From Streptomyces cellostaticus (GTDB taxonomy: Bacteria > Actinomycetota > Actinomycetes > Streptomycetales > Streptomycetaceae): a DNA stretch of 64,000 nt. How positions within the stretch are numbered: position 1 is the stretch's first letter; each line of letters begins with the position of its first letter. Under the pieces are notes generated by a model that saw nothing but the letters and a program-made list of their open reading frames with translations, ran no database searches and was not told the DNA's origin. Shown piece by piece: positions 1 through 8,691 of this stretch. The stretch lies in NCBI RefSeq assembly GCF_001513965.1, contig NZ_KQ948042.1, forward strand, positions 39,526 through 103,525, given 5' to 3'. A program made the position numbers and the translations under genes.

Positions 1-112
1 CGAGGGCGTCCATGCCCCGCTCCGAGGCACGCTCGGCCAGCCGCTCCGGGTGCGAGGCGCCGTAGCGCAGGGAGAACCCGGAGACGGTGTGCAGATGCAC
101 GAAGCCCGGCAC
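1..112 (-). CDS. dnaE2: Error-prone DNA polymerase III alpha subunit, DnaE2-type (N-terminus only, runs off window)
   Basis: Partial gene: only the first 37 codons are present and the rest lies to the left of the window. The visible residues include FVHLHTVSGFSLRYGASHPE, the start of the PHP domain of DnaE-type polymerases. The GTG start at 112 is chosen because a GGGAGG Shine-Dalgarno lies just upstream and the PHP strand begins at once. DnaE2 acts with ImuA'/ImuB in damage-induced mutagenic translesion synthesis in actinobacteria. Assignment as DnaE2 rather than the replicative DnaE1 rests on the N-terminal wording and on the remembered gene order in Streptomyces (dnaE2 on this side of sflA), so it is an inference from a very short stretch. 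Confidence 0.7.
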   Translation of the reverse strand, partial: MPGFVHLHTVSGFSLRYGASHPERLAERASERGMDAL

Positions 113-282
113 ACGCACCTCCCGTAATCGTGAGCCCCGAACGACTCTCGAACATCAGTTCCCACCTCCACCATACCCCTATTCCGAACAAGTGTGCGAC
201 ACCCGTTCGGGCGTCTCCCACCTGCGCAAACACCCGCCCGGACCCGGGGTCACCGCAGGCACAGGCACGCACGGAACCGTAA

Positions 283-310
283 AGTCCCGCCCCTCATCCG
301 GGGCGGGACT
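283..310 (-). terminator. Hairpin terminator of the sprD-like protease gene
   Basis: A perfect 11-bp inverted repeat, AGTCCCGCCCC and its complement around a 6-nt loop, sits about 30 bp past the protease stop codon on the minus strand. There is no T-tract, as is usual for Streptomyces terminators. Confidence 0.6.
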
Positions 311-337
311 GCACGGAACAGGAACACGTACGGGCGG

Positions 338-1420
338 TCAGCCGATCTGGGTGCCCGTCGCCGACAGCGCCTCGGTGACCGGCTGGAAGAAGGTCTCCCC
401 GCCGGAGGTGCAGTCGCCGCTGCCCCCCGAGGTCAGGCCGATCGCGTTGCTGCCCGAGAAGAGCGAGCCGCCGCTGTCACCGGGCTCGGCGCAGACGTCG
501 GTCTGGATCAGACCGCTGACCGTGCCCTCCGAGTAGTTGACGGTGGCGTTCAGGCCGGTGACCGTCCCGTCGTGCACCTGGGTGGTCGAGCCGCTGCGGG
601 TGACCTTCATGCCGACGGTGGCCTCGGCCGCGCCGGTGATCTTCTGGGTGGAGCCGTTGTAGAGGTCGACCTCGCTCGGGTGGTCGGTGTCCGAGGTGTA
701 CTTGACCAGACCGAAGTCGTTGCCCGGGAAGCTGGACTGCTCGTTCTTCCCGATGACGTTGCCGGAGGAGTCCGACCAGCTGGTGATGGCGTGGGTGCAG
801 TGACCCGCGGTCAGGAAGTACGGCTGCCCGCCCTTGACCACGTTGAAGCCGAGCGAGCAGCGCCCGCCCGAGCCGGAGATCGCGTCACCACCGGCGATGA
901 AGGGCTTGAACTCCCCCTTCGACCGCTTCAGTTCCGCCTTCGTGCCGAGCCCGTCGACCACCTTGCCGAGCTTGGCCCACTGCGCACCGGACACCGTCTT
1001 GTCGGCGGTGACGACGACCTTGTTGGTGACCGGGTCGGTCGCCCACGAGGTGCCGGGGATGGTCGCGTCCGCCTTCAGGGTCGCCCGCGCCCCGTCGAGT
1101 TCGGCGAGGGAATGGGCGACGATTCTGGCCTTGGCGCCGGCCGCCTGGACGGTCTTGGCGGCGCCGGCGTCGAGCACGTTGACGACGAGGCTCTTCGCCT
1201 GGGCGTCGTAGTAGCTGCCCGCCGCGTCGGACCCGAGGTCCTTGACGAGCGTCGAGGCGAGCTTTCCGGCCGCGGGGGCCGACAGAACCTGCGGTGCCGC
1301 AGCGGACTTCGAGGGTTCGCTGGCGTTCGCAGTCTGGAAGGTGACACCCGCGGCGACCAGTGCGGCGATTCCCGCTCCGGCCAGCGCGGCCCGTCGTCCG
1401 GGTATGCGTCGGTGCTTCAA
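338..1420 (-). CDS. sprD: Secreted S1-family serine protease, streptogrisin D-like
   Basis: Secreted chymotrypsin-like endopeptidase made as a prepro-protein of 360 residues. A TTG start at 1420 is chosen because AGGAGG lies 7 nt upstream and the protein then begins MKHRRIPGRRA, matching the remembered streptogrisin D precursor; a longer frame to 1522 has no such support. Residues 1-33 form an export signal (twin Arg, then a hydrophobic stretch and ANA cleavage site), 34-175 an alpha-lytic-type propeptide, and the mature enzyme probably starts near IAGGDAI at 176. The triad is visible: His207 (TAGHC), Asp235 (GNDFGLV) and Ser316 (GDSGGS), with Cys pairs at 188/208 and 310/337. Exported, processed by autolysis, role in nutrient proteolysis. 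A second streptogrisin gene lies immediately upstream. Confidence 0.93.
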   Translation of the reverse strand: MKHRRIPGRRAALAGAGIAALVAAGVTFQTANASEPSKSAAAPQVLSAPAAGKLASTLVKDLGSDAAGSYYDAQAKSLVVNVLDAGAAKTVQAAGAKARIVAHSLAELDGARATLKADATIPGTSWATDPVTNKVVVTADKTVSGAQWAKLGKVVDGLGTKAELKRSKGEFKPFIAGGDAISGSGGRCSLGFNVVKGGQPYFLTAGHCTHAITSWSDSSGNVIGKNEQSSFPGNDFGLVKYTSDTDHPSEVDLYNGSTQKITGAAEATVGMKVTRSGSTTQVHDGTVTGLNATVNYSEGTVSGLIQTDVCAEPGDSGGSLFSGSNAIGLTSGGSGDCTSGGETFFQPVTEALSATGTQIG

Positions 1421-1762
1421 CTCACGTCCTCCTGTGGGGGGTCGACCCGGAGGTTGTGGGGACCTCGCGGGCCGGAAGGCTGGTTGACGAGCGCCTACTC
1501 TTCCGAACCGCACAGGGAGCACACAAGGTCGACTTCAGGACGCGCACGCGACGAGCCCGTACGCCCCCACCCCACTTGACCGAGGACAGTCACCCCAGTG
1601 AAATTCGCACTGCAAACACTACGTGCGAGTAACTCATCGGCGGACAGTGACCGTTACCCGTGTCCGGAAACCGCCCCCAGACCCCGCTGACACACAGCCC
1701 CGGACAAGGGAAGACCCCCGCACGCGGATTGCGCGCGGGGGCCTGGAGCCGAGCCGTACCCG
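1421..1762. other. Intergenic region upstream of the sprD-like gene
   Basis: 342 bp with no convincing gene. It holds the terminator of the sprB-like gene at its right end. An interrupted palindrome, TCGCAC-N12-GTGCGA (1605-1628), is the only striking element and could be an operator for the protease gene. The segment around 1600-1650 is less GC-rich than its surroundings, as expected for a promoter. Confidence 0.4.
1713..1743 (-). terminator. Hairpin terminator of the sprB-like protease gene
   Basis: GC-rich inverted repeat (CCCCCGC/GCGGGGG outer stem, extended by CG-rich inner pairs) located about 20 bp beyond the stop codon of the upstream protease on the minus strand. Confidence 0.5.
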
Positions 1763-2662
1763 TCAGGGAAGGGTCACACCGTAGTAGCTCAGTGCCTCGG
1801 TGACCGGCTGGAAGAAGGTCGTACCGCCGGAGGTGCAGTCGCCGCTGCCGCCGGAGGTCAGGCCGTAGGCCACGCTGCCCCCGTAGAGCGAGCCGCCGCT
1901 GTCGCCGCCCTCGGCGCAGACCGTGGTCTGGATCAGGCCGTAGACGATGTCACCGCTGCCGTAGTTGACGGTGGCGTTCAGCGCGGTGACCCGGCCGCTG
2001 TGCGTGCCGGTGGTGGAACCGCGGCGGTAGACGGTCGTCCCCACGGACGGGGTGGCCGCGCTGCTGATGGTCTGGCTGCCCACCGCGCTCGGGTGCGCGA
2101 TCGAGGAGTTGGTGTAGCGCACCAGCGCGAAGTCGTTGCCCGGGAAGCTGTATCCGACGTTCGTGCCCAGCACGGTGCTGTGGCCGGAGTTGCTGTACCA
2201 GGTGGAGGCGACCTCACCGCAATGGCCGGCGGTCAGGAAGTAGTACGTACTGCCGCTGTGCACGTTGAAGCCGAGCGAGCAGCGATAGGAGCCGCCGTAG
2301 ATGGCGTCGCCGCCGCTGATCAGCTTCCGGAGCTTGCCGGGGGTGTGCTTGATGGTCAGCGCGCCTGCGTTGGCGCCGGCCTGCTGCTTGATCGTGGCGA
2401 TCTCGGCCTGGGAGACCGTGCTGTCGACGGTGACGACGACCCGGTCGGTCTTGCTGTCGACCGCCCAGGCCGTGCCGGCGATGTCGGCCTTGAGGACGGA
2501 GTCACTCGCCTGGGCGAGCTGGTTGGCGCTGAACGTGTGGTCGTCGCTGGCGCTCGCGGTGGGGGCGGCGAACGCTGCCGCGGCCAGGAAGCCGGTCGCC
2601 ACGGCGATCAGCCGGGTCCGTCTTGTGGTGCCGCTGCGGGGAGTGGTGCGCTTGATGCTCAC
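1763..2662 (-). CDS. sprB: Secreted S1-family serine protease, streptogrisin B-like
   Basis: Extracellular chymotrypsin-like protease precursor of 299 residues, the length I recall for the S. griseus streptogrisin B precursor, to which it reads as a close homologue. The GTG start at 2662 is preceded by GGAGGG with 9 nt spacing; the frame stays open further upstream but without family similarity. A signal peptide ends near SAS at residue 39, a short propeptide covers 40-115, and the mature chain begins ISGGDAIYGG near 116. The catalytic residues are His147 (TAGHC), Asp177 (GNDFALV) and Ser255 (GGDSGGS). The shorter propeptide compared with the adjacent sprD-like protein is the normal A/B versus D difference. 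The two tandem proteases probably arose by duplication. Confidence 0.93.
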   Translation of the reverse strand: MSIKRTTPRSGTTRRTRLIAVATGFLAAAAFAAPTASASDDHTFSANQLAQASDSVLKADIAGTAWAVDSKTDRVVVTVDSTVSQAEIATIKQQAGANAGALTIKHTPGKLRKLISGGDAIYGGSYRCSLGFNVHSGSTYYFLTAGHCGEVASTWYSNSGHSTVLGTNVGYSFPGNDFALVRYTNSSIAHPSAVGSQTISSAATPSVGTTVYRRGSTTGTHSGRVTALNATVNYGSGDIVYGLIQTTVCAEGGDSGGSLYGGSVAYGLTSGGSGDCTSGGTTFFQPVTEALSYYGVTLP

Positions 2663-2845
2663 TTTTCGTTCCCTCCTGGGGGAAGTCGGGGGCCCGCGTG
2701 GGGGTCGGGGCCCGTGAGTCGCAGCCAGGGACAGGTCCGGGGGTCCGAACACGTATGCCCCCGACAAGCGCTGAGGGGGAGTATTCGGCCGAACGGCCGG
2801 TCGGCACAAGAGTGCCTTTCGGCCGTCAACCTTTGAACCACTCTT

Positions 2846-2901
2846 TAGACAATGCCCACTGACATCCGCTCACTAGACCATGCCCGCTGACATCCGCTCA
2901 C
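2846..2901. repeat. Tandem 28-bp direct repeat (2 copies)
   Basis: Two head-to-tail 28-bp units at 2846-2873 and 2874-2901 differ at two positions; each contains TGACATCCGCTCAC. They lie between the stop codon of the DUF1684 gene and the promoter region of the sprB-like protease. Confidence 0.85.
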
Positions 2902-2902
2902 A

Positions 2903-3691
2903 TCAGCCCAGAGCGCGCTCTCCCGCCTCGATCGCCACGTCCAGCCGGTTGCCCGGCGGCGGGAAGGGGCAGATGAAGTGGTCGGCGAAGGCGCACGGCG
3001 GGAGCTCGGCGCGGTTGAAGTCGACCGTGGTACGGCCCTGCGCGTCCGGTGCCTCGGGAAAGAGGAACCGGAAGCGGAAGCTGGTGTCGCCGCTGGTGGC
3101 GTCGGCGAACACCGCCCACAGCCGGCCGACGCCCTGCGCGACCTGGAGCGTCAGGTCCTTTCCGTCCAGGGTGAAGGCGAGTTCCCCCGCGAGGGTGAGC
3201 CCGCGCTCGCGCCCGTCCGCGTTGCCGACCCGTACGGTGCGCGTCCCGTCGTACGGTGTGAAGCGCCCCGGCACCGACCGGTCCGGGTCGTACGGGGTGG
3301 CCTCGATGCCCTGGAAGGCGCGGCGGGCGTCCGCCGCGGGGTCGTAGACCCGCACCCCCCAGACCCCCTCGCGGACCAGCACGACCAGCCGCTTCTCGCC
3401 GAGCGCGACCCGCGAGCCGGCCTCCGGTCCGCTGTCGGCGCCGAGCCGGACCTCGCCGGAGAAGGGCAGGCTGTCCACGGTCAGGCCGTCGGTGCCGGCG
3501 GCGGTCAGCACCACCCCGGCACCCTGCGCCACCCACGTCCCGGGAATGTCCGGAAGTCGGCCGTCCGGATGGTCCTCGACCCAGTGGGTGGCGGTCAGCG
3601 CGAGCGGTCCGTAGGGCGCCGAGACCGTCTCCACACGCTGCTCGTGCCACCGCTTCCACGCGTCCGGTGCGGCCGATGCGTCCGTCGTCAT
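2903..3691 (-). CDS. DUF1684 family protein
   Basis: Conserved protein of 262 residues with no established function. Assignment to DUF1684 rests on the C-terminal signature, which includes FNRAELPPCAFADHF followed by CPFPPPGNRLDVAIEAGER, typical of the family. No signal peptide or membrane segment is visible, so it should be cytoplasmic. The ATG at 3691 is preferred over an in-frame ATG at 3709 because it has AAAGGA 7-8 nt upstream. It follows the stop of the flavin monooxygenase gene by 24 nt and is the last gene of a six-gene minus-strand operon. The context suggests a role in organosulfur or related small-molecule metabolism, which is inference only. Confidence 0.8.
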   Translation of the reverse strand: MTTDASAAPDAWKRWHEQRVETVSAPYGPLALTATHWVEDHPDGRLPDIPGTWVAQGAGVVLTAAGTDGLTVDSLPFSGEVRLGADSGPEAGSRVALGEKRLVVLVREGVWGVRVYDPAADARRAFQGIEATPYDPDRSVPGRFTPYDGTRTVRVGNADGRERGLTLAGELAFTLDGKDLTLQVAQGVGRLWAVFADATSGDTSFRFRFLFPEAPDAQGRTTVDFNRAELPPCAFADHFICPFPPPGNRLDVAIEAGERALG

Positions 3692-3715
3692 GCGATCGAG
3701 TCCTTTCATGCGCGC

Positions 3716-5014
3716 TCACCCCTCCCCTGGCGGGTCGGGCAGCCCGAGGTGTGAGCGCAGGGTCGTGCCCTGGTATTCCGTGCGGAACGCGCCGCGCTCC
3801 TGGAGCAGCGGCACCACCCGGTCCACGAACTCCTCGAGGCAGCCGGGTGTGCGATGCGGGAGGAGGACGAAGCCGTCGGCGGCGTCCTCGCGTACGTACG
3901 CCTGCAGTTCGGCGGCGACCGCCTCCGGGGTGCCGATGAAGGACTGCCGGCCGCTCGCCTCGATCACCGTCTCCCGGATCGACAGTCCCTTCTCCTTCGC
4001 CAGCGCCCGCCACGTCCCGGCGAGCGCGACCCGGTCACCGTGCCGGCCACGGCCGGGTGTGAACGCCGGGTCCGGCACCGGGTCGGTCCGCGGGAGCGGG
4101 CCGTCGGGGTCATGGCCGCAGAGGTCAGCGCCCCAGACCCGCTCCAGGACGTACAGGGCGCCTTGCGGGGTGATCTGCTGCCGTCTGATCTCCGCGGCCC
4201 GCTCCTGGGCCTCGGCGGCGGTGTCCCCGAGGACGACGGTGACACCGGACATGATCTTCAGGTCCTCCGTGGCCCGGCCGTAGGCGGCGAGCCGTCGTCT
4301 GACGTCCGCGGCGAAGGCACGGCCCGCCGCCACGGAGCGGTGCCGGGCGAGGAGCACGTCGGCCGAGGCGGCGGCGCACTCCCGGTCCTCGTCCGAGTCG
4401 CCCGCCAGGATCACCACGGGGTGCCCCTGCGGCGGGCGGGGCAGGCCGAACTCGCCCGCGATGTCGAAGTGCCGGCCCTGGTGCGCGAACGGCCGGGACA
4501 CCCCATCGGCCGTCCAGGAGTCCCACAGCTGCCGTGCGAGGCCGATGAATTCGACCGCCTGTGCGAACCGGTCCCGGGCGTCGGCCCGGCCGCCGTGCCG
4601 GAAGTTGGCGCCGGTGAACGCGTCCGAGGAGGTCTCGGCGTGCCAGGCGGCCCGGCCCTCGCTGAGATGGTCCAGGGTCGCGAGCCTGCGGGCGAGTTCG
4701 TACGGCTCGCTGTAGGCCGTGTGCACGGTGGCGGCGAGACCCAGCCGTTCGGTGACCCCGGCCAGCGCGTTCAGCAGGGTGAGCGGCTCCGGCCACCCGG
4801 CCGCGTCGAGGTCGTGGATCCGCCCCCGGTGTTCGGGCAGCCGCAGCTGTTCGGAGAGCAGCAGGAAGTCGAACAGCCCGCGCTCGGCGGTGCGCGCCTG
4901 CTGTGCCGGCGAGGCGAACGCGATCCGCGAGCCGGAACACGGGTCCGTCCCTACGGCGGCCCGGCCGTCCCCGGGGAGGCGGGCCGCCAGGTGCACCGTG
5001 CGTCGTACGGTCAT
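3716..5014 (-). CDS. LLM-class flavin-dependent monooxygenase (NtaA/SnaA/DszA-type)
   Basis: Predicted FMNH2-dependent monooxygenase with the luciferase-like TIM-barrel fold, 432 residues, the usual length for the NtaA/SnaA/DszA/CmoJ branch. Recognisable features are RTAERGLFDFLLLSEQL after strand 1, AATVHTAYSEPYELAR, RAAWHAETSS and the C-terminal VDRVVPLLQERGAFRTEY block. Enzymes of this branch oxidise S-alkyl, sulfone, nitrilotriacetate-like or related substrates with reduced flavin from a separate reductase; no flavin reductase is visible nearby. It overlaps the stop of the preceding LLM gene by 4 bp, implying translational coupling. Together with the ABC importer this resembles the B. subtilis S-alkyl-cysteine (ytmI/cmo) operon, so an N-acyl-S-alkylcysteine substrate is a reasonable guess. 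Confidence 0.88.
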   Translation of the reverse strand: MTVRRTVHLAARLPGDGRAAVGTDPCSGSRIAFASPAQQARTAERGLFDFLLLSEQLRLPEHRGRIHDLDAAGWPEPLTLLNALAGVTERLGLAATVHTAYSEPYELARRLATLDHLSEGRAAWHAETSSDAFTGANFRHGGRADARDRFAQAVEFIGLARQLWDSWTADGVSRPFAHQGRHFDIAGEFGLPRPPQGHPVVILAGDSDEDRECAAASADVLLARHRSVAAGRAFAADVRRRLAAYGRATEDLKIMSGVTVVLGDTAAEAQERAAEIRRQQITPQGALYVLERVWGADLCGHDPDGPLPRTDPVPDPAFTPGRGRHGDRVALAGTWRALAKEKGLSIRETVIEASGRQSFIGTPEAVAAELQAYVREDAADGFVLLPHRTPGCLEEFVDRVVPLLQERGAFRTEYQGTTLRSHLGLPDPPGEG

Positions 5015-6090
5015 GACGTTCCCCCGGTCACGGCGTACTGGTTGGCGGGGCGGGCGAGGCCCAGGTGCTCGCGCAGGGTGCTGCCCGGGTAGAAGGTGCG
5101 GAACAGGCCGCGGTGCTGGAGCAGCGCCACCGTGCCGTTGACGAGCCGCTCCAGGTCACGGCGCGGCTCCACGGGGGTGAGGTGGAAGCCGTCGGTGACG
5201 CCCTCCGTGTGCCAGGTGGCGATCAGCTCCGCGAGGTCGACGGGTCCGCCCCGGTACAGCGGGCCCTCGGGGGTCGGCCGGGGCCCTCCCCCGCCATGTC
5301 CGGGCTCGGCCGCGTGCTCGCCGTCGCCGAGGTCGACGAGGAGGCTCGCCAGGATCCGCAGGGTGTCGGGGTTCCTGCCGGACTCCGCGGCCCGGTCCCG
5401 CAGTTGCTGCCGTACGGCGGCGGCCTGGGCCGGGGTCGCGGCGCGGACCAGGGCCACGTCGGCGTACCGGGCCGCGGTGGTCCTGGCCGGTCCCTCGGTG
5501 GCGTCGACCACCCGGACGGGGTGGCCCTGCGGGGGCCGGGGCACGGTCGAGGGGCCCTTGACGGAGAAGGCGGTACCGGTGAAGTCGACATGGTGCAGCC
5601 TGGTCCGGTCGAGGAAGCGGCCGGTCGGCACGTCTCTGATCTCCGCGCCGTCCTCCCAGCTGTCCCACAGCTTCGCCGCCACGTCGGCTGTTTCGCCCGC
5701 CTCCGCCCACAGCGCGTCCGCGGGCGCGGCAGGCCGGCGGCCGAAGAGGCGGGCCTCGCCCTCGGTGGTGGACACGTCGATCCGCCAGCCGGCCCGGCCG
5801 CAGCTGGCCCAGTCGAGGGTGGCGACGGCGGCCTGGACGCGGAAGGGCTCGGTGTGCGTGGTGGTGAGGGTCGGGACGAGGCCGATCCGCCGGGTGGCGG
5901 GGGCCACGCGGGAGAGCACGGCGAGCGCGTCGGGCCCCGGTCGCGCGAAGGAGTCGTCCAGCGTCACGAAGTCGAGCCCCCCGCGCTCGGCGAGCTGCGC
6001 CAGCTCGACGTAGGGGGCGGCGCCGAAGGAGCCCGGCCGATCGACGGCGGCGGCGAGATGCAGCAGCCCACGCCCGTACCGCGCGCTCAC
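5011..6090 (-). CDS. LLM-class flavin-dependent oxidoreductase
   Basis: Second luciferase-like monooxygenase of the operon, 359 residues from the GTG at 6090 (AGGGGGTG upstream). An alternative GTG at 6147 would overlap the ATPase stop as GTGA and add 19 residues lacking family character; I cannot exclude it. Visible motifs are ERGGLDFVTLDDSF, TRRIGLVPTLTTTHTEPF and SCGRAGWRIDVSTTEGEARLF, corresponding to barrel strands of the F420/FMN luciferase superfamily, and a C-terminal block nearly parallel to that of the downstream gene (LLQHRGLFRTFYPGSTLREHLGL). The paralogues probably act on successive or related substrates delivered by the linked ABC transporter. Confidence 0.87.
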   Translation of the reverse strand: MSARYGRGLLHLAAAVDRPGSFGAAPYVELAQLAERGGLDFVTLDDSFARPGPDALAVLSRVAPATRRIGLVPTLTTTHTEPFRVQAAVATLDWASCGRAGWRIDVSTTEGEARLFGRRPAAPADALWAEAGETADVAAKLWDSWEDGAEIRDVPTGRFLDRTRLHHVDFTGTAFSVKGPSTVPRPPQGHPVRVVDATEGPARTTAARYADVALVRAATPAQAAAVRQQLRDRAAESGRNPDTLRILASLLVDLGDGEHAAEPGHGGGGPRPTPEGPLYRGGPVDLAELIATWHTEGVTDGFHLTPVEPRRDLERLVNGTVALLQHRGLFRTFYPGSTLREHLGLARPANQYAVTGGTS

Positions 6091-6143
6091 GTCGGCACCC
6101 CCTGTTCGCAGGGCACCGGCGCATCGCAGGCCATGGTCATCGC

Positions 6144-6905
6144 TCACAGCACCTTCGACAGGAACGCCCGGGTCCGGTCCTCGCGCGGAGCGTCCAGGAC
6201 CTCGCCCGGCGGCCCCTGCTCGACGATCCTCCCGTCGGCCATGAACACCACCGTGTCGGCGATCTCGCGGGCAAAGGCGATCTCGTGCGTGACGACGATC
6301 ATCGTCGTGCCCTGTCCGGCCAGGTCCCGTATGACATCGAGGACTTCACCGACCAGCTCGGGATCCAGCGCCGAGGTCGGCTCGTCGAACAGCAGCAGCT
6401 TCGGCTCCAGCGCAAGCGCCCGCGCGATCGCGACACGCTGCTGCTGTCCCCCGGAGAGTTGGCGGGGATAGGTGTCGGCCTTGTCGGCGAGCCCCACCCG
6501 CTCCAGCAGCCGGCGCGCGCTGTCCACCGCCTCGTTCCGGGGCCGTTTCAGCGCGGCCACCGGTGCCTCGATGACGTTCTCCAGCACGGTCAGGTGCGGG
6601 AACAGGTGGAAGTTCTGGAAGACGAAGCCGATCCGCGTGCGCTGCTTCAGCACCTCGCGCTCGGGCAGCTCGTACAGCTTGTCGCCGGAGCGCCGGTAGC
6701 CGATCAGTGCGCCGTCCACGCTGATCGCGCCGTGGTCCACCTTCTCCAGGTGGTTGATGGTGCGCAGCAGCGTCGACTTCCCGGAGCCGGACGGGCCGAG
6801 GACGACGGTGACTTCACCGGTGCGCACTTCCAGATCGATGCCCTTGAGGACGTCGAGCGAGCCGAAGCTCTTGTGGACGGACCTGATGTCGACCATGACA
6901 CTCAT
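6144..6905 (-). CDS. Amino-acid/cystine-type ABC transporter ATP-binding protein
   Basis: Nucleotide-binding subunit of a polar amino-acid (GlnQ/HisP/TcyN-type) importer, 253 residues, cytoplasmic side of the membrane. Walker A GPSGSGKST at residues 37-45, Q-loop in FVFQNFHLFPHLTVLENV, signature LSGGQQQRVAIARAL, Walker B LLLFDEPTSALDPE and the switch VTHEIAFAREIAD are all intact. The ATG at 6905 has AAGGAG 7 nt upstream. Its permease is two genes upstream in the same operon and the substrate-binding lipoprotein is divergently transcribed at 9932, so the three components form one transporter. Separation of permease and ATPase by an FAD-binding protein gene is unusual. Confidence 0.93.
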   Translation of the reverse strand: MSVMVDIRSVHKSFGSLDVLKGIDLEVRTGEVTVVLGPSGSGKSTLLRTINHLEKVDHGAISVDGALIGYRRSGDKLYELPEREVLKQRTRIGFVFQNFHLFPHLTVLENVIEAPVAALKRPRNEAVDSARRLLERVGLADKADTYPRQLSGGQQQRVAIARALALEPKLLLFDEPTSALDPELVGEVLDVIRDLAGQGTTMIVVTHEIAFAREIADTVVFMADGRIVEQGPPGEVLDAPREDRTRAFLSKVL

Positions 6906-6933
6906 CGCGGAACTCCTTGGAGTCGGGGGGGGT

Positions 6934-8691
6934 TCATGCGGCTGCGCGGAGGGCGAGTTCGGCCAGGAACCGCAGCGCGGCCCGCGCCGTCGCGTCGTTC
7001 TGCCGGAACGCGGGCCCGCCGGTGCGCGGCCGGGTGAAGGCGCCGGGGGTACGGGCGTCGGTGTACGGGCCGAGCGCGAAGCGCCGCGGATGCGGCCGCC
7101 CGGCCCCGTCGAGGATCCGCCCGTCGGCGGGGTCGACGCGCAGCAGCCCCTCGGGGGTCTCGGCGGCGCCCTCGGCGTGCAGCTCGCGCAGCAGCGTGTC
7201 GCGGGCGCGTCCCACGGTCGGCTCGGGCAGCCGGGCCTCGACCAGCGCCCGTGCCTCGACGGCGAACCCCGGCACGGTCGGACTGGCGGCCCGGAACACC
7301 CCGTCCTCGGCGGTGACCGTCATATCGGCGCCGACGAACCGCAGCAGCCCCGCCCGGGACAGCGCGAGCATCTGCCGCAGCCGGGGTCCGGGCGGGCCGG
7401 ATGCCAGGTAGCTGAAGAAGCCGTGCCACCAGGGGCCGATGTCCCCGAGCCGCACCAGTTGCCCGTAGACGGACAGCAACCCGAGGAAGACGCCCAGGTC
7501 GGCACTGTGATCCGGATCGTGACGACGGCTCAGGTCACCCTCGACATAGCCGCGCAGACCCTCCTGGAACTCCTCGTGCGAGGCGTACCGCACCCCGTCG
7601 AGGGGGTGGTCGAGCGCGGTCAGGTCGAGGCGGTCGTCCGGGTCCGGTACGGCGGTGGCGACGAGCGCCCGGATCTCGGCGGGGCCGCCGGCTGCAGCGT
7701 ACTTCTCCTCGAAGTCGGCCCACCCCATCGCCGTACGCCCGGCGTGGGCGGTGAACAGGCGGTGGTAGTGGGCGAAGCCCAGCTCCTTCTCCACCAGCGG
7801 CCACACATCGCGCCGGAAGTCGAAACCTGACGGCCTGGCCAGCAGCTCCCCGACCTCGGCGGGCCCGAAGAAGCGGGGCAGCGGGGGCCGGTCGCCGGTC
7901 CAGTCGTAGCCGATCTTCGAGTGGTACGGCACTCCGCGCCGCGAGCCGACGTACAGCACCGGTTCACGCCCCGAGGGCAGGTAGGCGTCACCCTCGTAGC
8001 GCCCGCCCCGCCCCTCGGTGAGCAGCACCATCAGGTCGACGAAGGCGAGACCGAAGCCCCGCACGAGGACGGCTTCGCCGGGCTTCAGCGGGGACAGGTC
8101 GCTGTCGGCGGTGAAGTCGGGCGGCAGATGGACCAGGCCGTGCTCGCGGGCGTACGCGGCCAGCTCGGCCTGCCCGGAGTCGAGGTCGGAGTCGAGGTGG
8201 CCGAGGGCGAGGACGACCAGGTCGGCGAGGAGGGGACGCGGGCGGCCCTCCAGCCACACCTGCTGGCGCCCCTCGCGCGGACCGCTGACGCGCAGCGCAC
8301 GCCGGGCGTGGTGGTGGACGGTGATGCCGGGGGGCAGCTCGGCGAGGGCACGCTCGTACACCCAGCGCAGGTAGCGGCCCTGGATCTGCCGGTCGGCGAA
8401 GGTGCGCCCGTCCAGGCCCGCCCACTCGTGCAGGGTGGGGCCCTCGCGCACCGGGCCGTCCATCCGCACCGTCTCGTCGGTGAACATGGTGACGTCCTCG
8501 GCGTGCGAGTTCATCCACAGCAGCGGTGACTGCTTCTGGCGCCAGATGCGTCCGCCGCCCGGCGGATGGGGGTCGACCAGATGGACGTCGAGGGCCGGGC
8601 CGGCGTACAGATCGGGCGCGTTGGCGGCGATGCGTTCGAGGAGTCCGGTCCCCCGCGGCCCGGCTCCCACGATCACCAGCTGCGGCCTCAT
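6934..8691 (-). CDS. FAD/NAD(P)-binding protein (NAD_binding_9-like)
   Basis: 585-residue flavoprotein-like protein. The N-terminus PQLVIVGAGPRGTGLLER gives a Rossmann dinucleotide-binding loop, and the overall sequence resembles the large FAD-NAD(P)-binding family (PF13454) of unknown reaction. Other recognisable stretches are LWMNSHAEDVTMFTDE and VLALGHLDSDLD, the latter a second nucleotide-binding segment. The ATG overlaps the permease stop as ATGA, so the two are translationally coupled; the ATPase start follows after 28 bp. Position inside a transporter/monooxygenase operon suggests an oxidation or flavin-reducing step on the imported compound, but no substrate can be read from the sequence. 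It is a separate gene from the permease although the same reading frame stays open further upstream. Confidence 0.8.
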   Translation of the reverse strand: MRPQLVIVGAGPRGTGLLERIAANAPDLYAGPALDVHLVDPHPPGGGRIWRQKQSPLLWMNSHAEDVTMFTDETVRMDGPVREGPTLHEWAGLDGRTFADRQIQGRYLRWVYERALAELPPGITVHHHARRALRVSGPREGRQQVWLEGRPRPLLADLVVLALGHLDSDLDSGQAELAAYAREHGLVHLPPDFTADSDLSPLKPGEAVLVRGFGLAFVDLMVLLTEGRGGRYEGDAYLPSGREPVLYVGSRRGVPYHSKIGYDWTGDRPPLPRFFGPAEVGELLARPSGFDFRRDVWPLVEKELGFAHYHRLFTAHAGRTAMGWADFEEKYAAAGGPAEIRALVATAVPDPDDRLDLTALDHPLDGVRYASHEEFQEGLRGYVEGDLSRRHDPDHSADLGVFLGLLSVYGQLVRLGDIGPWWHGFFSYLASGPPGPRLRQMLALSRAGLLRFVGADMTVTAEDGVFRAASPTVPGFAVEARALVEARLPEPTVGRARDTLLRELHAEGAAETPEGLLRVDPADGRILDGAGRPHPRRFALGPYTDARTPGAFTRPRTGGPAFRQNDATARAALRFLAELALRAAA

